In this document: piece after piece, positions 45,014 to 53,704 of the stretch
Layout of the letters: each line of letters begins with the position of its first letter
Position numbering within the stretch: position 1 is the first letter of the stretch
NCBI RefSeq assembly: GCF_009905545.1
Contig: NZ_JAAALB010000009.1
Coordinates: 62,001 to 126,000, forward strand
Direction: 5' to 3'
DNA: 64,000 bases
From: Cellulophaga sp. BC115SP
GTDB lineage: Bacteria > Bacteroidota > Bacteroidia > Cytophagales > Spirosomataceae
Translations under genes and position numbers: made by a program
Notes under the pieces: model-generated
Databases searched by the model: none
Told to the model about the DNA's origin: nothing
What the model saw: only the letters and a program-made list of their open reading frames with translations

Positions 45014-46495
45014 TTATTTGGTTTCGATATCAAATATTTTTCTACCTTTTTCTCCTAAATAGTGGAAAAGGATTTTCTCATAAACTTTGTATCCGTCATC
45101 GACATTGGTAAAAATGACTAAGCCTTGTTGGGTTTTAGGCAGAATAAACATGATAGTTTGACAACCTTTATCGGCTCCTCCATGCGAAATGGCATATTCT
45201 CCGTTGTCTAATTCATAGATTTCCAAACCTAAGCCAAAATGTTTTCCTTTTTTGGTCACAACTTGATTTTTAATCATATCCTCAAAAACAGCCTTGCTTA
45301 AGCCCTCTCCTTTCATGATACTCACCATAAATTTACTATAGTCTTCAATCGTTGTAAGTAAATTATCGGCAGCACTAGCAGTGGTATATTTTTCTACAGG
45401 ATATGCTTCGCCCTCTTTGTTGTAGCCGATAGCATATCTTGAAATATCTATATTGTTGGTCCAAACCAGTTGAGTTTGGGTCATTTGCAAAGGAGTAAAA
45501 ACGAGTTCTTGCGCTAGTTGCTCCAAGCTTTTATGAAATTTGTGTTCCAAGGCTTTTCTCAAATACTCAAACCCTTCACCCGAATAGTGATATTTAGTAC
45601 CTGGGGTAAAATCAAAATGAAGTTTATTATCTGGATTAATAAAACGCCAGTTTTTGAATCCGCTTTGATGGCTCAGTAGATGTCTTGTGGTCAAAATTTT
45701 GCTATTGGGGTCTTTCGCAACGTCAGGGTCTGTCCAATATTTATAAATGGGTTCGTCCAAATTCCATTTTCCTTGACTTACTAGTTTGAGCGTAACCATT
45801 GCAGTGACAGGTTTAGTCAAAGAAGCTACATTGAAAATAGTATTGTATGGCGCAGAAATTCCTTTTTTTAGCTCTCCATACACCTTAATATCCTGAATTT
45901 TTCCACCGTTTATCACGCCTATTCCGAGCGTGGGAACTTTGTTTTCTTGTAACCATTTTTCTATATCAGGAATATTGTCAAAAGTAGAGGCAGATTGAAA
46001 TGGAATATCTTTTTGCTGATGGTCAAAGCTGAGTCCACGAGCTAATTTCCATGCGCCATTTTCGAGTAGCCAAACATGAGTAAACTTAGCGGTACTGGCA
46101 AATCGTTCTGCTTTACCAGCTATTTTTTCATAAAACTTATGCACGCCATGTTGAATAGCGCCATACAGAACCTTGTTTTTGTACAATGGGTAAACCTCTG
46201 TACTTTCTTCCACCAATGCACGACGAGATTGATAGGTATCTGGAGTTTTACATAATCCATTTTTGATATTTTGTAAAAACTGAGGTTTATACGAAATGCT
46301 ATCGACGTCATGGAAAAACTCAAATTTGTCACTTAACAAACGCTCAAATTGTGAAATATCGCAGGTATTAAAGCCTACATTAAACAATAGACTGTCTTGT
46401 TTCATAATGCTTTTAAATAGCTCAGAACTTTTAGATACTTGTGCAATTGAAGCATTACTTACAAGAATGAATAGGTAAAAAAGGTATTTTTTCAT
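45014..46495 (-). CDS. Serine hydrolase (beta-lactamase/class C type) with N-terminal SnoaL-like domain
   Basis: The frame is open to 46612, but ATG 46495 begins a signal peptide (MKKYLFYLFILVSNASIAQ). It is 493 residues. The first 160 residues resemble a DUF4440/NTF2-like domain (FERLLSDKFEFFHDVDSISY and FTHVWLLENGAWKLARG). The beta-lactamase-related domain then has the SxxK motif in NVASLTKPVTAM, the Tyr motif in YHYSGEGFEYLRK and a His-Gly motif in YAISHGGADKG. Such exported serine hydrolases include esterases, D-aminopeptidases and penicillin-binding-like enzymes. An esterase removing acyl groups from the glycan is possible but not shown. The SnoaL-hydrolase pairing occurs in Bacteroidota. 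Confidence 0.85.
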   Translation of the reverse strand: MKKYLFYLFILVSNASIAQVSKSSELFKSIMKQDSLLFNVGFNTCDISQFERLLSDKFEFFHDVDSISYKPQFLQNIKNGLCKTPDTYQSRRALVEESTEVYPLYKNKVLYGAIQHGVHKFYEKIAGKAERFASTAKFTHVWLLENGAWKLARGLSFDHQQKDIPFQSASTFDNIPDIEKWLQENKVPTLGIGVINGGKIQDIKVYGELKKGISAPYNTIFNVASLTKPVTAMVTLKLVSQGKWNLDEPIYKYWTDPDVAKDPNSKILTTRHLLSHQSGFKNWRFINPDNKLHFDFTPGTKYHYSGEGFEYLRKALEHKFHKSLEQLAQELVFTPLQMTQTQLVWTNNIDISRYAIGYNKEGEAYPVEKYTTASAADNLLTTIEDYSKFMVSIMKGEGLSKAVFEDMIKNQVVTKKGKHFGLGLEIYELDNGEYAISHGGADKGCQTIMFILPKTQQGLVIFTNVDDGYKVYEKILFHYLGEKGRKIFDIETK

Positions 46496-46623
46496 TTCTA
46501 AAGAGGGATTAATAAATGATTGAGGCAGGCAAATTGCCTGATTTTTGACCAGCAATAACACAAATAATGATGACTGGTGAGATGAGTGGATAATGGTAGG
46601 CTGTGGGGGCATGAGGGACTTTC

Positions 46624-46750
46624 AGCTATTTCAGATTTTGGATTTTTGATTTCGGAATAAGGAAACATACCTTAATTTTTCATAAAATATGCTTCGAAAG
46701 AAGTAGGTCACACATCCGAAATCCAAAATCCGCAATAGTACATTCCTAAG
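46624..46750. repeat. Repeat family A, copy 4
   Basis: The left arm AGCTATTTCAGATTTTGGAT (46624-46643) continues TTTTGATTTCGGAATAAGG. The right arm ACATCCGAAATCCAAAATCC (46712-46731) ends GTACATTCCTA. It fills the gap between the RES toxin gene and the serine hydrolase gene. Confidence 0.75.
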
Positions 46751-46753
46751 TCA

Positions 46754-47224
46754 CTATTCTCCCCTAAGTCGTTTATCAAAAGTGAGCTTCTGGGTTGAGA
46801 CAACTTTTATCTTAGCAGCTTCTGGATGATTGGGATTGATAAGGTAATTATACTCTGGTGGCACTATACTGCTTGGTACTTTGAGTACGGCTGCGCTATT
46901 ACTTCTGACAAAATCGTCGCCTATGTACTGGGTTTCTAACAATGGAGGTTTTGCGTCCCATTGTTCAGGCAAATCTTCATTGGCTAATTCTAAAATAGTT
47001 ATGTCGTCAGGAATTTCTATTTCTACATAATACCGATCATTGGGTAAATCTTCACTCAAATCGAGGTGAACGGCCACTTCGAGCATTGCCAATGCACGAG
47101 TGGCAGCAGTATAAACCAAATAGGTATTTTGACTATTCCAACGAAAACCTTTACTAAGCGCTGCTCCAATCCCCTGTAGCGTGGTGGACAGATACTTTTC
47201 TCGTTCGATTCTATAAACTTTCAT
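46754..47224 (-). CDS. RES-domain toxin (NAD-degrading type)
   Basis: 156 residues. The RES family hallmarks are seen: an Arg in MKVYRIEREKY, GFRWNSQNTYLVYTAATRAL with the second Arg and Tyr, then LAMLEVAVHLD with the conserved Glu, and the terminal SSIVPPEYNYLINPNHPEAA with the Ser and NP-HP motif. Characterised RES toxins consume NAD+ by phosphorolysis or hydrolysis and cause growth arrest. Its start codon overlaps the stop of the antitoxin gene by one base (TAATG), which is typical of tightly coupled pairs. Confidence 0.93.
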   Translation of the reverse strand: MKVYRIEREKYLSTTLQGIGAALSKGFRWNSQNTYLVYTAATRALAMLEVAVHLDLSEDLPNDRYYVEIEIPDDITILELANEDLPEQWDAKPPLLETQYIGDDFVRSNSAAVLKVPSSIVPPEYNYLINPNHPEAAKIKVVSTQKLTFDKRLRGE

Positions 47225-47724
47225 TAAGCTAAATTCCCGTATTCAAGTCGGTTGAGGCAATTCATTACTTCTTGAATACCTGTGGTAGAGTCTAGTAAAC
47301 TTTCGGGGGTAACACCGCCAAGCGCAATATTGCTTTTTTTGAGCCAACGCTGAAATTTGTCTTCTTCCTGATTAAATACCTCAATACCATAATCAAGCAG
47401 TTCGATAGATAGCAAGACAATCTCGCTATCGCGACCTGTTAGGAGCGCTTGTTCTCTTTTCTTCTTATTATAAGTGGTTTGGGGCATATCTATCAACTGT
47501 AAAATATCTTTCACAGACGTATTAATGCGCTGACTCAATACTTCGATTGACTCATAAGGAATTCCTTCACGAAGAATGTTTAAGCGTTCCATGCTTGAGC
47601 TCCAAGTGTAGGTATGCGTGGGGGTTACCAATGTTGACCCAAGGGTGACTTTTTTCTGTTCACGAGCACGTTTGATGCTGAGTTTTGGGTCAAAACGTCC
47701 TGTTTTTATGCTTGACTTTTCCAT
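47224..47724 (-). CDS. Xre/MbcA/ParS-type antitoxin (DUF2384), partner of the RES toxin
   Basis: The frame starts at 47757, but ATG 47724 (MEKSSIKTGRFDPKLSIKRA) is chosen because it gives a soluble start; 166 residues. A helix-turn-helix-like region is seen around LSQRINTSVKDILQLIDMPQ, then KKKREQALLTGRDSEIVLLS. The C-terminal toxin-binding domain has FNQEEDKFQRWLKKSNIALG and PESLLDSTTGIQEVMNCLNR, the DUF2384 pattern. It should neutralise the RES toxin and autoregulate the operon. The order antitoxin then toxin is standard for this system. Confidence 0.9.
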   Translation of the reverse strand: MEKSSIKTGRFDPKLSIKRAREQKKVTLGSTLVTPTHTYTWSSSMERLNILREGIPYESIEVLSQRINTSVKDILQLIDMPQTTYNKKKREQALLTGRDSEIVLLSIELLDYGIEVFNQEEDKFQRWLKKSNIALGGVTPESLLDSTTGIQEVMNCLNRLEYGNLA

Positions 47725-47814
47725 AGTTATAACATATTTGTTACTAATGTACAACAATTATGCTATAATGAAAAGTTTCTTTATGCCTAAAAATAAGAGA
47801 ATTATCTTTATCCA

Positions 47815-47915
47815 GTAGAGACGTAGCACCGCTACGTCTACTAAGTAAGTTTATACCTTGACAATCATTTGTAGACGTAACATGTTACGTTTCTACGGGA
47901 AGGATTGGAATCCAG
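47815..47915. repeat. Repeat family B composite, left copy (two palindromes plus tail)
   Basis: Palindrome GTAGAGACGTAGCACCGCTA followed by CGTCTAC (47815-47841), then a spacer with TTGACAATCAT, a second palindrome GTAGACGTAACATGTTACGT followed by TTCTAC (47871-47896), and the tail AAGGATTGGAATCCAGCACC. The same composite in the same orientation lies at 48925-49024. The rest of 47725-48031 is AT-rich and holds no other gene. Confidence 0.85.
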
Positions 47916-48031
47916 CACCAGCAAATAAATCAGCACCAGCGAGAAATAAAATTTATTGGAGATTAAATAGAAGAGTTTTCAGAAATAATTTATACATTTC
48001 TTCACAAAATGATTTTTAACACTTATTTAAA

Positions 48032-48928
48032 ATGAAAACACTACTATCTGCCCTAGAGCTCACACTTGGTTTGGCCCTCATTCAGTTGTTTGTCACCCTG
48101 TTGCCCTATCTTTTCCTGCGCAAGAAGCAATTAAACATTATTCGAAAATTACTATTTTTTACTTTTCGAGATTATTTATTTGCAACAATTTATCTATTTG
48201 TATTCACCTATTTAGCAAAACTATTTGAGTGGTTTGAGGGAGATTGGACTATTCAAAATGCTCCTCTATTTATCATTGCTGTACTTATCATGAATGGATA
48301 CTTTTTTCTTGTACATCCATTCGTTCTTAAATACGATAAGCGTAGGCTAACATTTAGTCCCGAATATTCAGCAACGTTATCTGAGAATCTCCAGAAAAAA
48401 GTCTCGGTATATATCACCAATAATGATACTATCAATGCCTTTGCTACAGGCTTCTTGCCACAAAATAGAGTGATAGTCATGGGACGAGGTTTGATGGAAA
48501 AGCTAACACAAGAAGAACGAGAAGCAATCTTGTATCATGAGGTGGGGCATCATAAACACTACGATTTGATCAAGTTTTATTTTGTGGTGGTTTTGCAATT
48601 TATCCTTTTTGTGTGTTTCAGACAACCTTTCTTCGATTTGGTGCATCAATTTTATCCTTCATTCAATGATGGAAATCTTGTCTTTTGGTACGGAGGTTTA
48701 ATAGGCTTGGTTTATGCAATTATATTCTCCAAAATAAGTCATTATGCAGAATATCAAGCTGATCAATATGGAGCAGAACATACTTCAAATCAGGCGATGG
48801 GAAATGCTCTTCTAAAACTCTCTGAATTGACAGAACATATTGTAGATGAAGGAAGTATGACGCATCCCAGCATCGAAAAACGATTGGCTAATATTCAGTT
48901 TCAAGTCCTGCCAGCACCAGCGTCGTAG
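48032..48928 (+). CDS. M48-family membrane metallopeptidase
   Basis: 298 residues with four to six hydrophobic segments (LELTLGLALIQLFVTLLPYL first). The zinc motif HEVGHHKHYD (HExxH) sits in the middle and the third ligand Glu lies in HYAEYQADQYGAEH. This is the M48 (HtpX/Ste24-like) pattern, and the catalytic domain faces the cytoplasm or periplasm near the membrane. The reading frame ends in VLPAPAS, encoded by sequence resembling the CCAGCACCAGC tail of repeat family B, and its TAG stop is inside the repeat at 48926-48928. It is flanked on both sides by the composite repeat. It has no visible link to the glycan genes. Confidence 0.9.
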   Translation: MKTLLSALELTLGLALIQLFVTLLPYLFLRKKQLNIIRKLLFFTFRDYLFATIYLFVFTYLAKLFEWFEGDWTIQNAPLFIIAVLIMNGYFFLVHPFVLKYDKRRLTFSPEYSATLSENLQKKVSVYITNNDTINAFATGFLPQNRVIVMGRGLMEKLTQEEREAILYHEVGHHKHYDLIKFYFVVVLQFILFVCFRQPFFDLVHQFYPSFNDGNLVFWYGGLIGLVYAIIFSKISHYAEYQADQYGAEHTSNQAMGNALLKLSELTEHIVDEGSMTHPSIEKRLANIQFQVLPAPAS

Positions 48929-49091
48929 AGACGTAGCACAGCTACGTCTAGTAATCAGATTTCTATTTTGACAATCATCAGGAGACGTAACATGTTACGT
49001 CTCTACAGCAAGGATTGGAATCCATAGAAAAAATAGGTGCTGGATAGGAATCCAGCACTAGCAAATGAGACGTTACATGTAACGTCTCTAC
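48925..49091. repeat. Repeat family B composite, right copy plus a third palindrome
   Basis: Palindrome GTAGAGACGTAGCACAGCTA followed by CGTCTAG (48925-48951), TTGACAATCAT, a second palindrome GGAGACGTAACATGTTACGT followed by CTCTAC (48981-49006), and AAGGATTGGAATCC. After a further TAGGAATCCAGCACTAGC comes a third, perfect palindrome at 49067-49088 (core GACGTTACATGTAACGTC). It ends 11 bases from the GH28 stop. Confidence 0.85.
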
Positions 49092-49102
49092 AATGTGAAT
49101 TT

Positions 49103-50653
49103 TTACTGATTAAATCCTACGGGAACTTCTGGGCTTGTTTGGATGGGTATTTTAACATTTTTGAAATTGTTATCTCCCATCAAATAATTAGCTGACTTTT
49201 CTCCTGAGACCTTTAAATATATATCAGACGGCACTAATGGGATATTTCCTTGGATGGAAACTTGTTGTAAGTTGCTGAAATCCAAGATAGGAACTCCCAC
49301 ATGAGGCTTATTCGTCAATACTTGTTTGATGCTGATTTGCTGACTATTTTCGGCTTTAATGACCGCTCCTCTTTCAGTATTGACACGCACATTGTCGAAC
49401 TGGATATTTTTGGAGTTTTTAATGACAAAACCTGATTGAGTATCAAAATTTAGGTCTTGAAAACTGATGTCTTCAATAGGTAGTTCTTCAAGTCCATTTA
49501 GATAACCAGCTTGATTTCCTTGTGCGGTAATATTGCTAAAATGAATATTGCGGAAAATAGGTGTACGTTCAGAAATGGACTCAACCGTCGTTTTAGCATA
49601 TTGCATATCAAGCACAATAGCTTGTTCTTTGATATTTTTCATCACGATATTGTCCACACGAATATCCTCGACCACGCCCCCACGACCGCGTGCCGTTTTG
49701 ATACGAATACCTCTGTCGGTACCATCGAAAATACAGTTAGAAATCACAATTTTTTTCACACCACCCGACATTTCACTACCAATTACAACACCTCCATGTC
49801 CCGACAGCATCGTGCAGTTAGTAATGGTATAATTTTCGGCAGGGATATCTCTTTTTCGTCCCGAACGGTCTTTTCCAGATTTGATGGTAATGCAGTCATC
49901 CCCAACACTAATATGACAATTGGAAATATGTACATTGCTACAAGATTCGGGGTTTATACCGTCTGTATTGGGAGAATGTGGGTTTTCGATGGTCACACCA
50001 TGAATGGTTACATTGTCACAAAACTCAGGGTTGACTGTCCAGAAAGGAGAATTTCGTATCGTGATACCTTCAATTTGGATATTTTTGCAAAACATGGGTT
50101 GAATGAAAGGAGGACGTAAAAAACCTTTTTCTATCCAACCCGGAAGGTCTGGCGCCAATACATCTTTGTTAAGTCTTTTAAACTCCTCTTGCCATTTAGA
50201 AGTGGGAATGTTTTTGACATGTACTTCTGAGTAAGCCCACCATTTTTTGCCATGACCATCTATCAACCCTCTACCCTTGATGGCAATATTTTCGGCTTTG
50301 TAAGCGTAAAAGAGTGGTGAAAAATTAATGACATCTGTCCCTTCCCATCGAGAAGGAACCATAGGAAGGTACGCGTCAAAATCATCGGTAAAATGCAATT
50401 CAGCACCAGCATCGATGAAGATGGTAATATTACTTTTGAGTTCGATAGGACCAGTTTTATATTTTCCAGCAGGAAAATAGATAGTTCCTCCCCCTTGCTT
50501 GACCGCAGTGGCAATTGCTTTTTTGATGCCTTCTGTAGCAAGTTTAGAACTATCATTTTTGACCCCAAATTTCAATACATTCAAATATACCTGCGCTTGT
50601 GCGCTGATACCTAGCGCCAATAAGAGAAGGGTAAGACTGATATTTTTTCTCAT
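49103..50653 (-). CDS. GH28 polygalacturonase/exo-galacturonidase-type enzyme
   Basis: A TTG at 50662 is in frame, but ATG 50653 begins the signal peptide MRKNISLTLLLLALGISAQA. It is 516 residues. A parallel beta-helix fold with GH28 catalytic motifs in order: SPNTDGINPES, ISVGDDCITIKSG, GHGGVVIGSE and DRGIRIKTARG. These supply the three catalytic Asp residues, the His and the Arg-Lys pair. The family hydrolyses alpha-1,4-galacturonan or rhamnogalacturonan, and the insertions typical of exo-acting Bacteroidota enzymes are present (KEEFKRL-like helix before PGWIEKGFLRPPFIQP). It supports a pectic substrate for the island. Confidence 0.95.
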   Translation of the reverse strand: MRKNISLTLLLLALGISAQAQVYLNVLKFGVKNDSSKLATEGIKKAIATAVKQGGGTIYFPAGKYKTGPIELKSNITIFIDAGAELHFTDDFDAYLPMVPSRWEGTDVINFSPLFYAYKAENIAIKGRGLIDGHGKKWWAYSEVHVKNIPTSKWQEEFKRLNKDVLAPDLPGWIEKGFLRPPFIQPMFCKNIQIEGITIRNSPFWTVNPEFCDNVTIHGVTIENPHSPNTDGINPESCSNVHISNCHISVGDDCITIKSGKDRSGRKRDIPAENYTITNCTMLSGHGGVVIGSEMSGGVKKIVISNCIFDGTDRGIRIKTARGRGGVVEDIRVDNIVMKNIKEQAIVLDMQYAKTTVESISERTPIFRNIHFSNITAQGNQAGYLNGLEELPIEDISFQDLNFDTQSGFVIKNSKNIQFDNVRVNTERGAVIKAENSQQISIKQVLTNKPHVGVPILDFSNLQQVSIQGNIPLVPSDIYLKVSGEKSANYLMGDNNFKNVKIPIQTSPEVPVGFNQ

Positions 50654-50829
50654 GTTTTTCAAAAATAAGTTATTTGTTAATAGTATATCTGTTATAAGAT
50701 TGCACTCATTATCAGATGGATACTATCAAAAAAAGCTACAGAAATATTGTTAAAAGAACCTTTTCTATTATTCGTAGATATAATATTTGTTAAAACTCCA
50801 ATGCCTTGCATCTCTACGGATAAAAAGGA

Positions 50830-53598
50830 CTAATACAATTCGAAAAGGTAATTTCCTGAGCCTACTGGAATCAGATATTTATTGCCCTGCTTTTCGGCTG
50901 GAATGATTTTACCATTTTGCTTAATAGTTTTTCCTAAATTCTGATCTATTAGAATCTTGGCATTTGTATTGACAGGAACGCTTACGTTTAGGGTAAAGCG
51001 TTTGCTTGTTTTTTTCCAAAGGGTACTTATTTTTCCGTAAGGAGATTCATAATTTCCCTCGGCTTGTGTAAGGTTTCCTACCACTTCTGGTGCGATGATG
51101 ATTTCCTTAAAAGCTACATCTCTTTCACTTTGACGGATTCCTGCTAAACCGCTATACAACCACTCCATTAAATGTCCAAGCATAAAATGGTTATGAGAAT
51201 TACCACCAGCTTGCCAAGATTCGGTAAGGGCAGTAGCACCTTTTTTGAGCTGATAGCCATAACCTGGCACATCCGAGCGATTATTCATCGCAAAAATGAT
51301 GTCAGAGCGTCCTTCTGATTCTAATACTCTTAGAACATATCGATAGCCAATATCCCCTGCTGTTAGGGCATAGTTACGATTTTGAATATCATCAATCAAA
51401 TGTTGTAAAACAGCTTTACGATTTTCTGGCTCAACCAAATTCATGAACAGTGCCATGGCATTTGCGGTTTGACTACCCGAAGCATACTGTTTGGTGTCAG
51501 GGTTAAAGAAAGTCTGATTAAATGCTTTTTTGACTTCTTCAGCTATATCAGCATATTCCTGCGCATCGTCGCCATGCCCTAAGATTTTGGCAATTTTCTC
51601 AGCGATTTGTAAATCATAATAGTAAATCGCTGTACCTGTTACGCCCATAGGGGTAAGTTGTGATACGCCAGGAGGTTTGGGTCCTAAATCATACCAATCT
51701 CCCAAACCTTGTGAAAGAATATGGTTTTGAGCTTTGCTGGCAAGGTATTTCAAATAGCGCTGCATCATGGGATAGGCCTCGTCTAGTACGCGGGTATCGC
51801 CATACCAGAGGTACATATAGTAGGGAACAATAATGCTGCTACTGCCCCACTCTGGCGAGTCTCGGAACATGTCGCCACCCCATTCAAATTTGACATATTC
51901 AGGCGCAATCTCAGGAACCAAACCGTTTGGAAGTTGCGAGAGCTGCATATCTTTAACTGCCTTTTTGAACATTGGAGCCACGTCGTAACGATAGCGAACC
52001 GAAGAGCCCATCAAATGAACTTGTTCTAGCCAACCTAATTTTTCACGGTGTGGACAATCGGTGAACACCGAGGTCATATTGCTTTTAATCGCCCAGTCAA
52101 TAAGCTGATGCGTCTGGTTAAAAAGTGTATCTGAGCTAGCAAACTGCCCAATCGTTGAGGCAGAATTACGAATATGCAATCCTTTTATGCTGATTAACTG
52201 TGTTTTAGCATTAGTCTCTGGCTTGGCTCCTTTTACTTGTAAATATCGAAAACCATAATAGCTAAAGCGCGGTTGCCATGTTTCGACGCCTTCTCCTTTG
52301 AGTACATAACTAAAAATATAGGGACTTCCAGAAGCCTTTTGGTTGACAGTACCATCGGCATTGAGTAATTCCGAAGGGCGAACCCATACCGTATCGCCTT
52401 TATTACCTTTTACTTTTAATTCGATAATACCAGAAGCATTTTGTCCTAAATCAAATACCCAATCGCCTGAGGCAACTTGTTTTTGCTGAATTGGCTGAAA
52501 AGACTCCATGATTTTAACAGGTTCTATCAGCTGAGGACTCAAACGAGTATGACCTTCCACCACGATGGCATTTCGCCATAAACTCTCATCGAAGTTGGGC
52601 ATATCCCAGCCTTTTTGTTCCAGATTAGCATTGTAGTCTTCACCTCCATAAATACTTGAAAAAGTTATTGGGCTAGGGGCAGTTTTCCACGAATTATCAC
52701 TGTAGAGGTTTTGTTCAGAACCATCTTGGAATTCCACTTTTAGTCGACAAATCATTTTGGGTAAACCAAACATCCCTTTGAGTTTGCGATAGCGTCCTTT
52801 TACAGGAGGTATATAGTAAAAGCCGTTTCCAAGCATTACCCCAAAGGTATTTTTACCTTCTTCCAAGGATTTTGTTATGTCAAAACCTACATAAAGTGCT
52901 TGTTTATCGTATTTTGTCCATCCTGCATCCAGAAAATTATCGCCAATTTTTTTACCATTCAAACTCAACTCAAAATGCCCTAAGCCTGAGATAAAGACAG
53001 TAGCACGTTTCACTTTTTTCTTTACCGAAAAATCTTTACGAAACATCGGTAAAATATTGTTCTTGAAAACCTTATCTTTTTGTCCATCGGTTGGTAAAAT
53101 ATTTACCAAACTGTCAGCCAAGCGTTCGTAAGCAATCCATTGGGCATTGCGCCAATCCCCAGCAGAGAAAAGCCCCATTTGCCAAGTAGCTACTTCACTC
53201 CAAGCCGACGAGCGCCCCTGATTATCCCAGATTTTAACTTTCCAGTAATAAACTTGAGTGGCTTCCAGCGTTTTACCATCAAATTCTACTTGGATAGACT
53301 GGTCAGAGGTAATTTTGCCAGAATCCCAAATATTGGCTTTGTTAGGTTGTAGCAACTCAGGTGAATCTGCTACTAAAATTTGATAGGAAGTTTGCTTAAC
53401 ATTATATCCCCCCGACTGAATTTTCCAACTCAAGCGTGGTTTGCGAATATCTATGCCAATTGGGTTTTTGAGATATTCACAACGCAAATCATAAAGCGAC
53501 AAATTTTGTGCATTCCCAAGAAAGCTCAAGCACAAAATTTGAAGTAAGCATAAAAAGAAGAATTTTAGTTTTTTGTAGTTTAATTGAGGGTTTTTCAT
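50830..53598 (-). CDS. GH78 alpha-L-rhamnosidase
   Basis: 922 residues with an exported N-terminus (KKLKFFFLCLLQILCLSFLG, then NAQ). The rhamnosidase modules are in order: RCEYLKNPIGIDIRKPRLSW, ATVFISGLGHFELSLNGKKI, and the barrel with FTDCPHREKLGWLEQVHLMG. In this clade the acid Glu lies in DCPHREKLGW; a second conserved Glu is in GATALTESWQAGG. Overall it is parallel to the GH78 at 38247 but only moderately similar, so this is an older duplication with probably different linkage preference. A strong hairpin (family D) separates it from the divergent GH78-like gene upstream. Confidence 0.95.
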   Translation of the reverse strand: MKNPQLNYKKLKFFFLCLLQILCLSFLGNAQNLSLYDLRCEYLKNPIGIDIRKPRLSWKIQSGGYNVKQTSYQILVADSPELLQPNKANIWDSGKITSDQSIQVEFDGKTLEATQVYYWKVKIWDNQGRSSAWSEVATWQMGLFSAGDWRNAQWIAYERLADSLVNILPTDGQKDKVFKNNILPMFRKDFSVKKKVKRATVFISGLGHFELSLNGKKIGDNFLDAGWTKYDKQALYVGFDITKSLEEGKNTFGVMLGNGFYYIPPVKGRYRKLKGMFGLPKMICRLKVEFQDGSEQNLYSDNSWKTAPSPITFSSIYGGEDYNANLEQKGWDMPNFDESLWRNAIVVEGHTRLSPQLIEPVKIMESFQPIQQKQVASGDWVFDLGQNASGIIELKVKGNKGDTVWVRPSELLNADGTVNQKASGSPYIFSYVLKGEGVETWQPRFSYYGFRYLQVKGAKPETNAKTQLISIKGLHIRNSASTIGQFASSDTLFNQTHQLIDWAIKSNMTSVFTDCPHREKLGWLEQVHLMGSSVRYRYDVAPMFKKAVKDMQLSQLPNGLVPEIAPEYVKFEWGGDMFRDSPEWGSSSIIVPYYMYLWYGDTRVLDEAYPMMQRYLKYLASKAQNHILSQGLGDWYDLGPKPPGVSQLTPMGVTGTAIYYYDLQIAEKIAKILGHGDDAQEYADIAEEVKKAFNQTFFNPDTKQYASGSQTANAMALFMNLVEPENRKAVLQHLIDDIQNRNYALTAGDIGYRYVLRVLESEGRSDIIFAMNNRSDVPGYGYQLKKGATALTESWQAGGNSHNHFMLGHLMEWLYSGLAGIRQSERDVAFKEIIIAPEVVGNLTQAEGNYESPYGKISTLWKKTSKRFTLNVSVPVNTNAKILIDQNLGKTIKQNGKIIPAEKQGNKYLIPVGSGNYLFELY

Positions 53599-53622
53599 AA
53601 AAAATTGAATCTGAAGTTATAG

Positions 53623-53693
53623 AGGGAACAGGCACAAAGGCGCAAAGTGTAAATTGAATCTGAAAATACTATGTGCCTTTGTGCCTGTTCCCT
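53623..53693. repeat. Repeat family D, copy 3 (22-base stem)
   Basis: AGGGAACAGGCACAAAGGCG and two further bases (53623-53644) pair with TGTGCCTTTGTGCCTGTTCC and two further bases (53672-53693): 21 Watson-Crick pairs and one G-T. The loop repeats ATTGAATCTGAA, also present just left of the element. It lies between two tandem minus-strand genes. Confidence 0.85.
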
Positions 53694-53704
53694 TTGTCAC
53701 TTTT

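Noticed and set aside
4872-49091. CRISPR array made of the repeated palindromes
   Set aside because: The repeats are few, scattered, unevenly spaced and vary in sequence, with no regular unique spacers and no cas genes.
49511-50119. A 202-codon plus-strand open frame inside the GH28 gene
   Set aside because: It is antisense to a clear GH28 gene with all catalytic motifs, has low-complexity Ile/Thr/Asn-rich content without any family pattern, and no start context.
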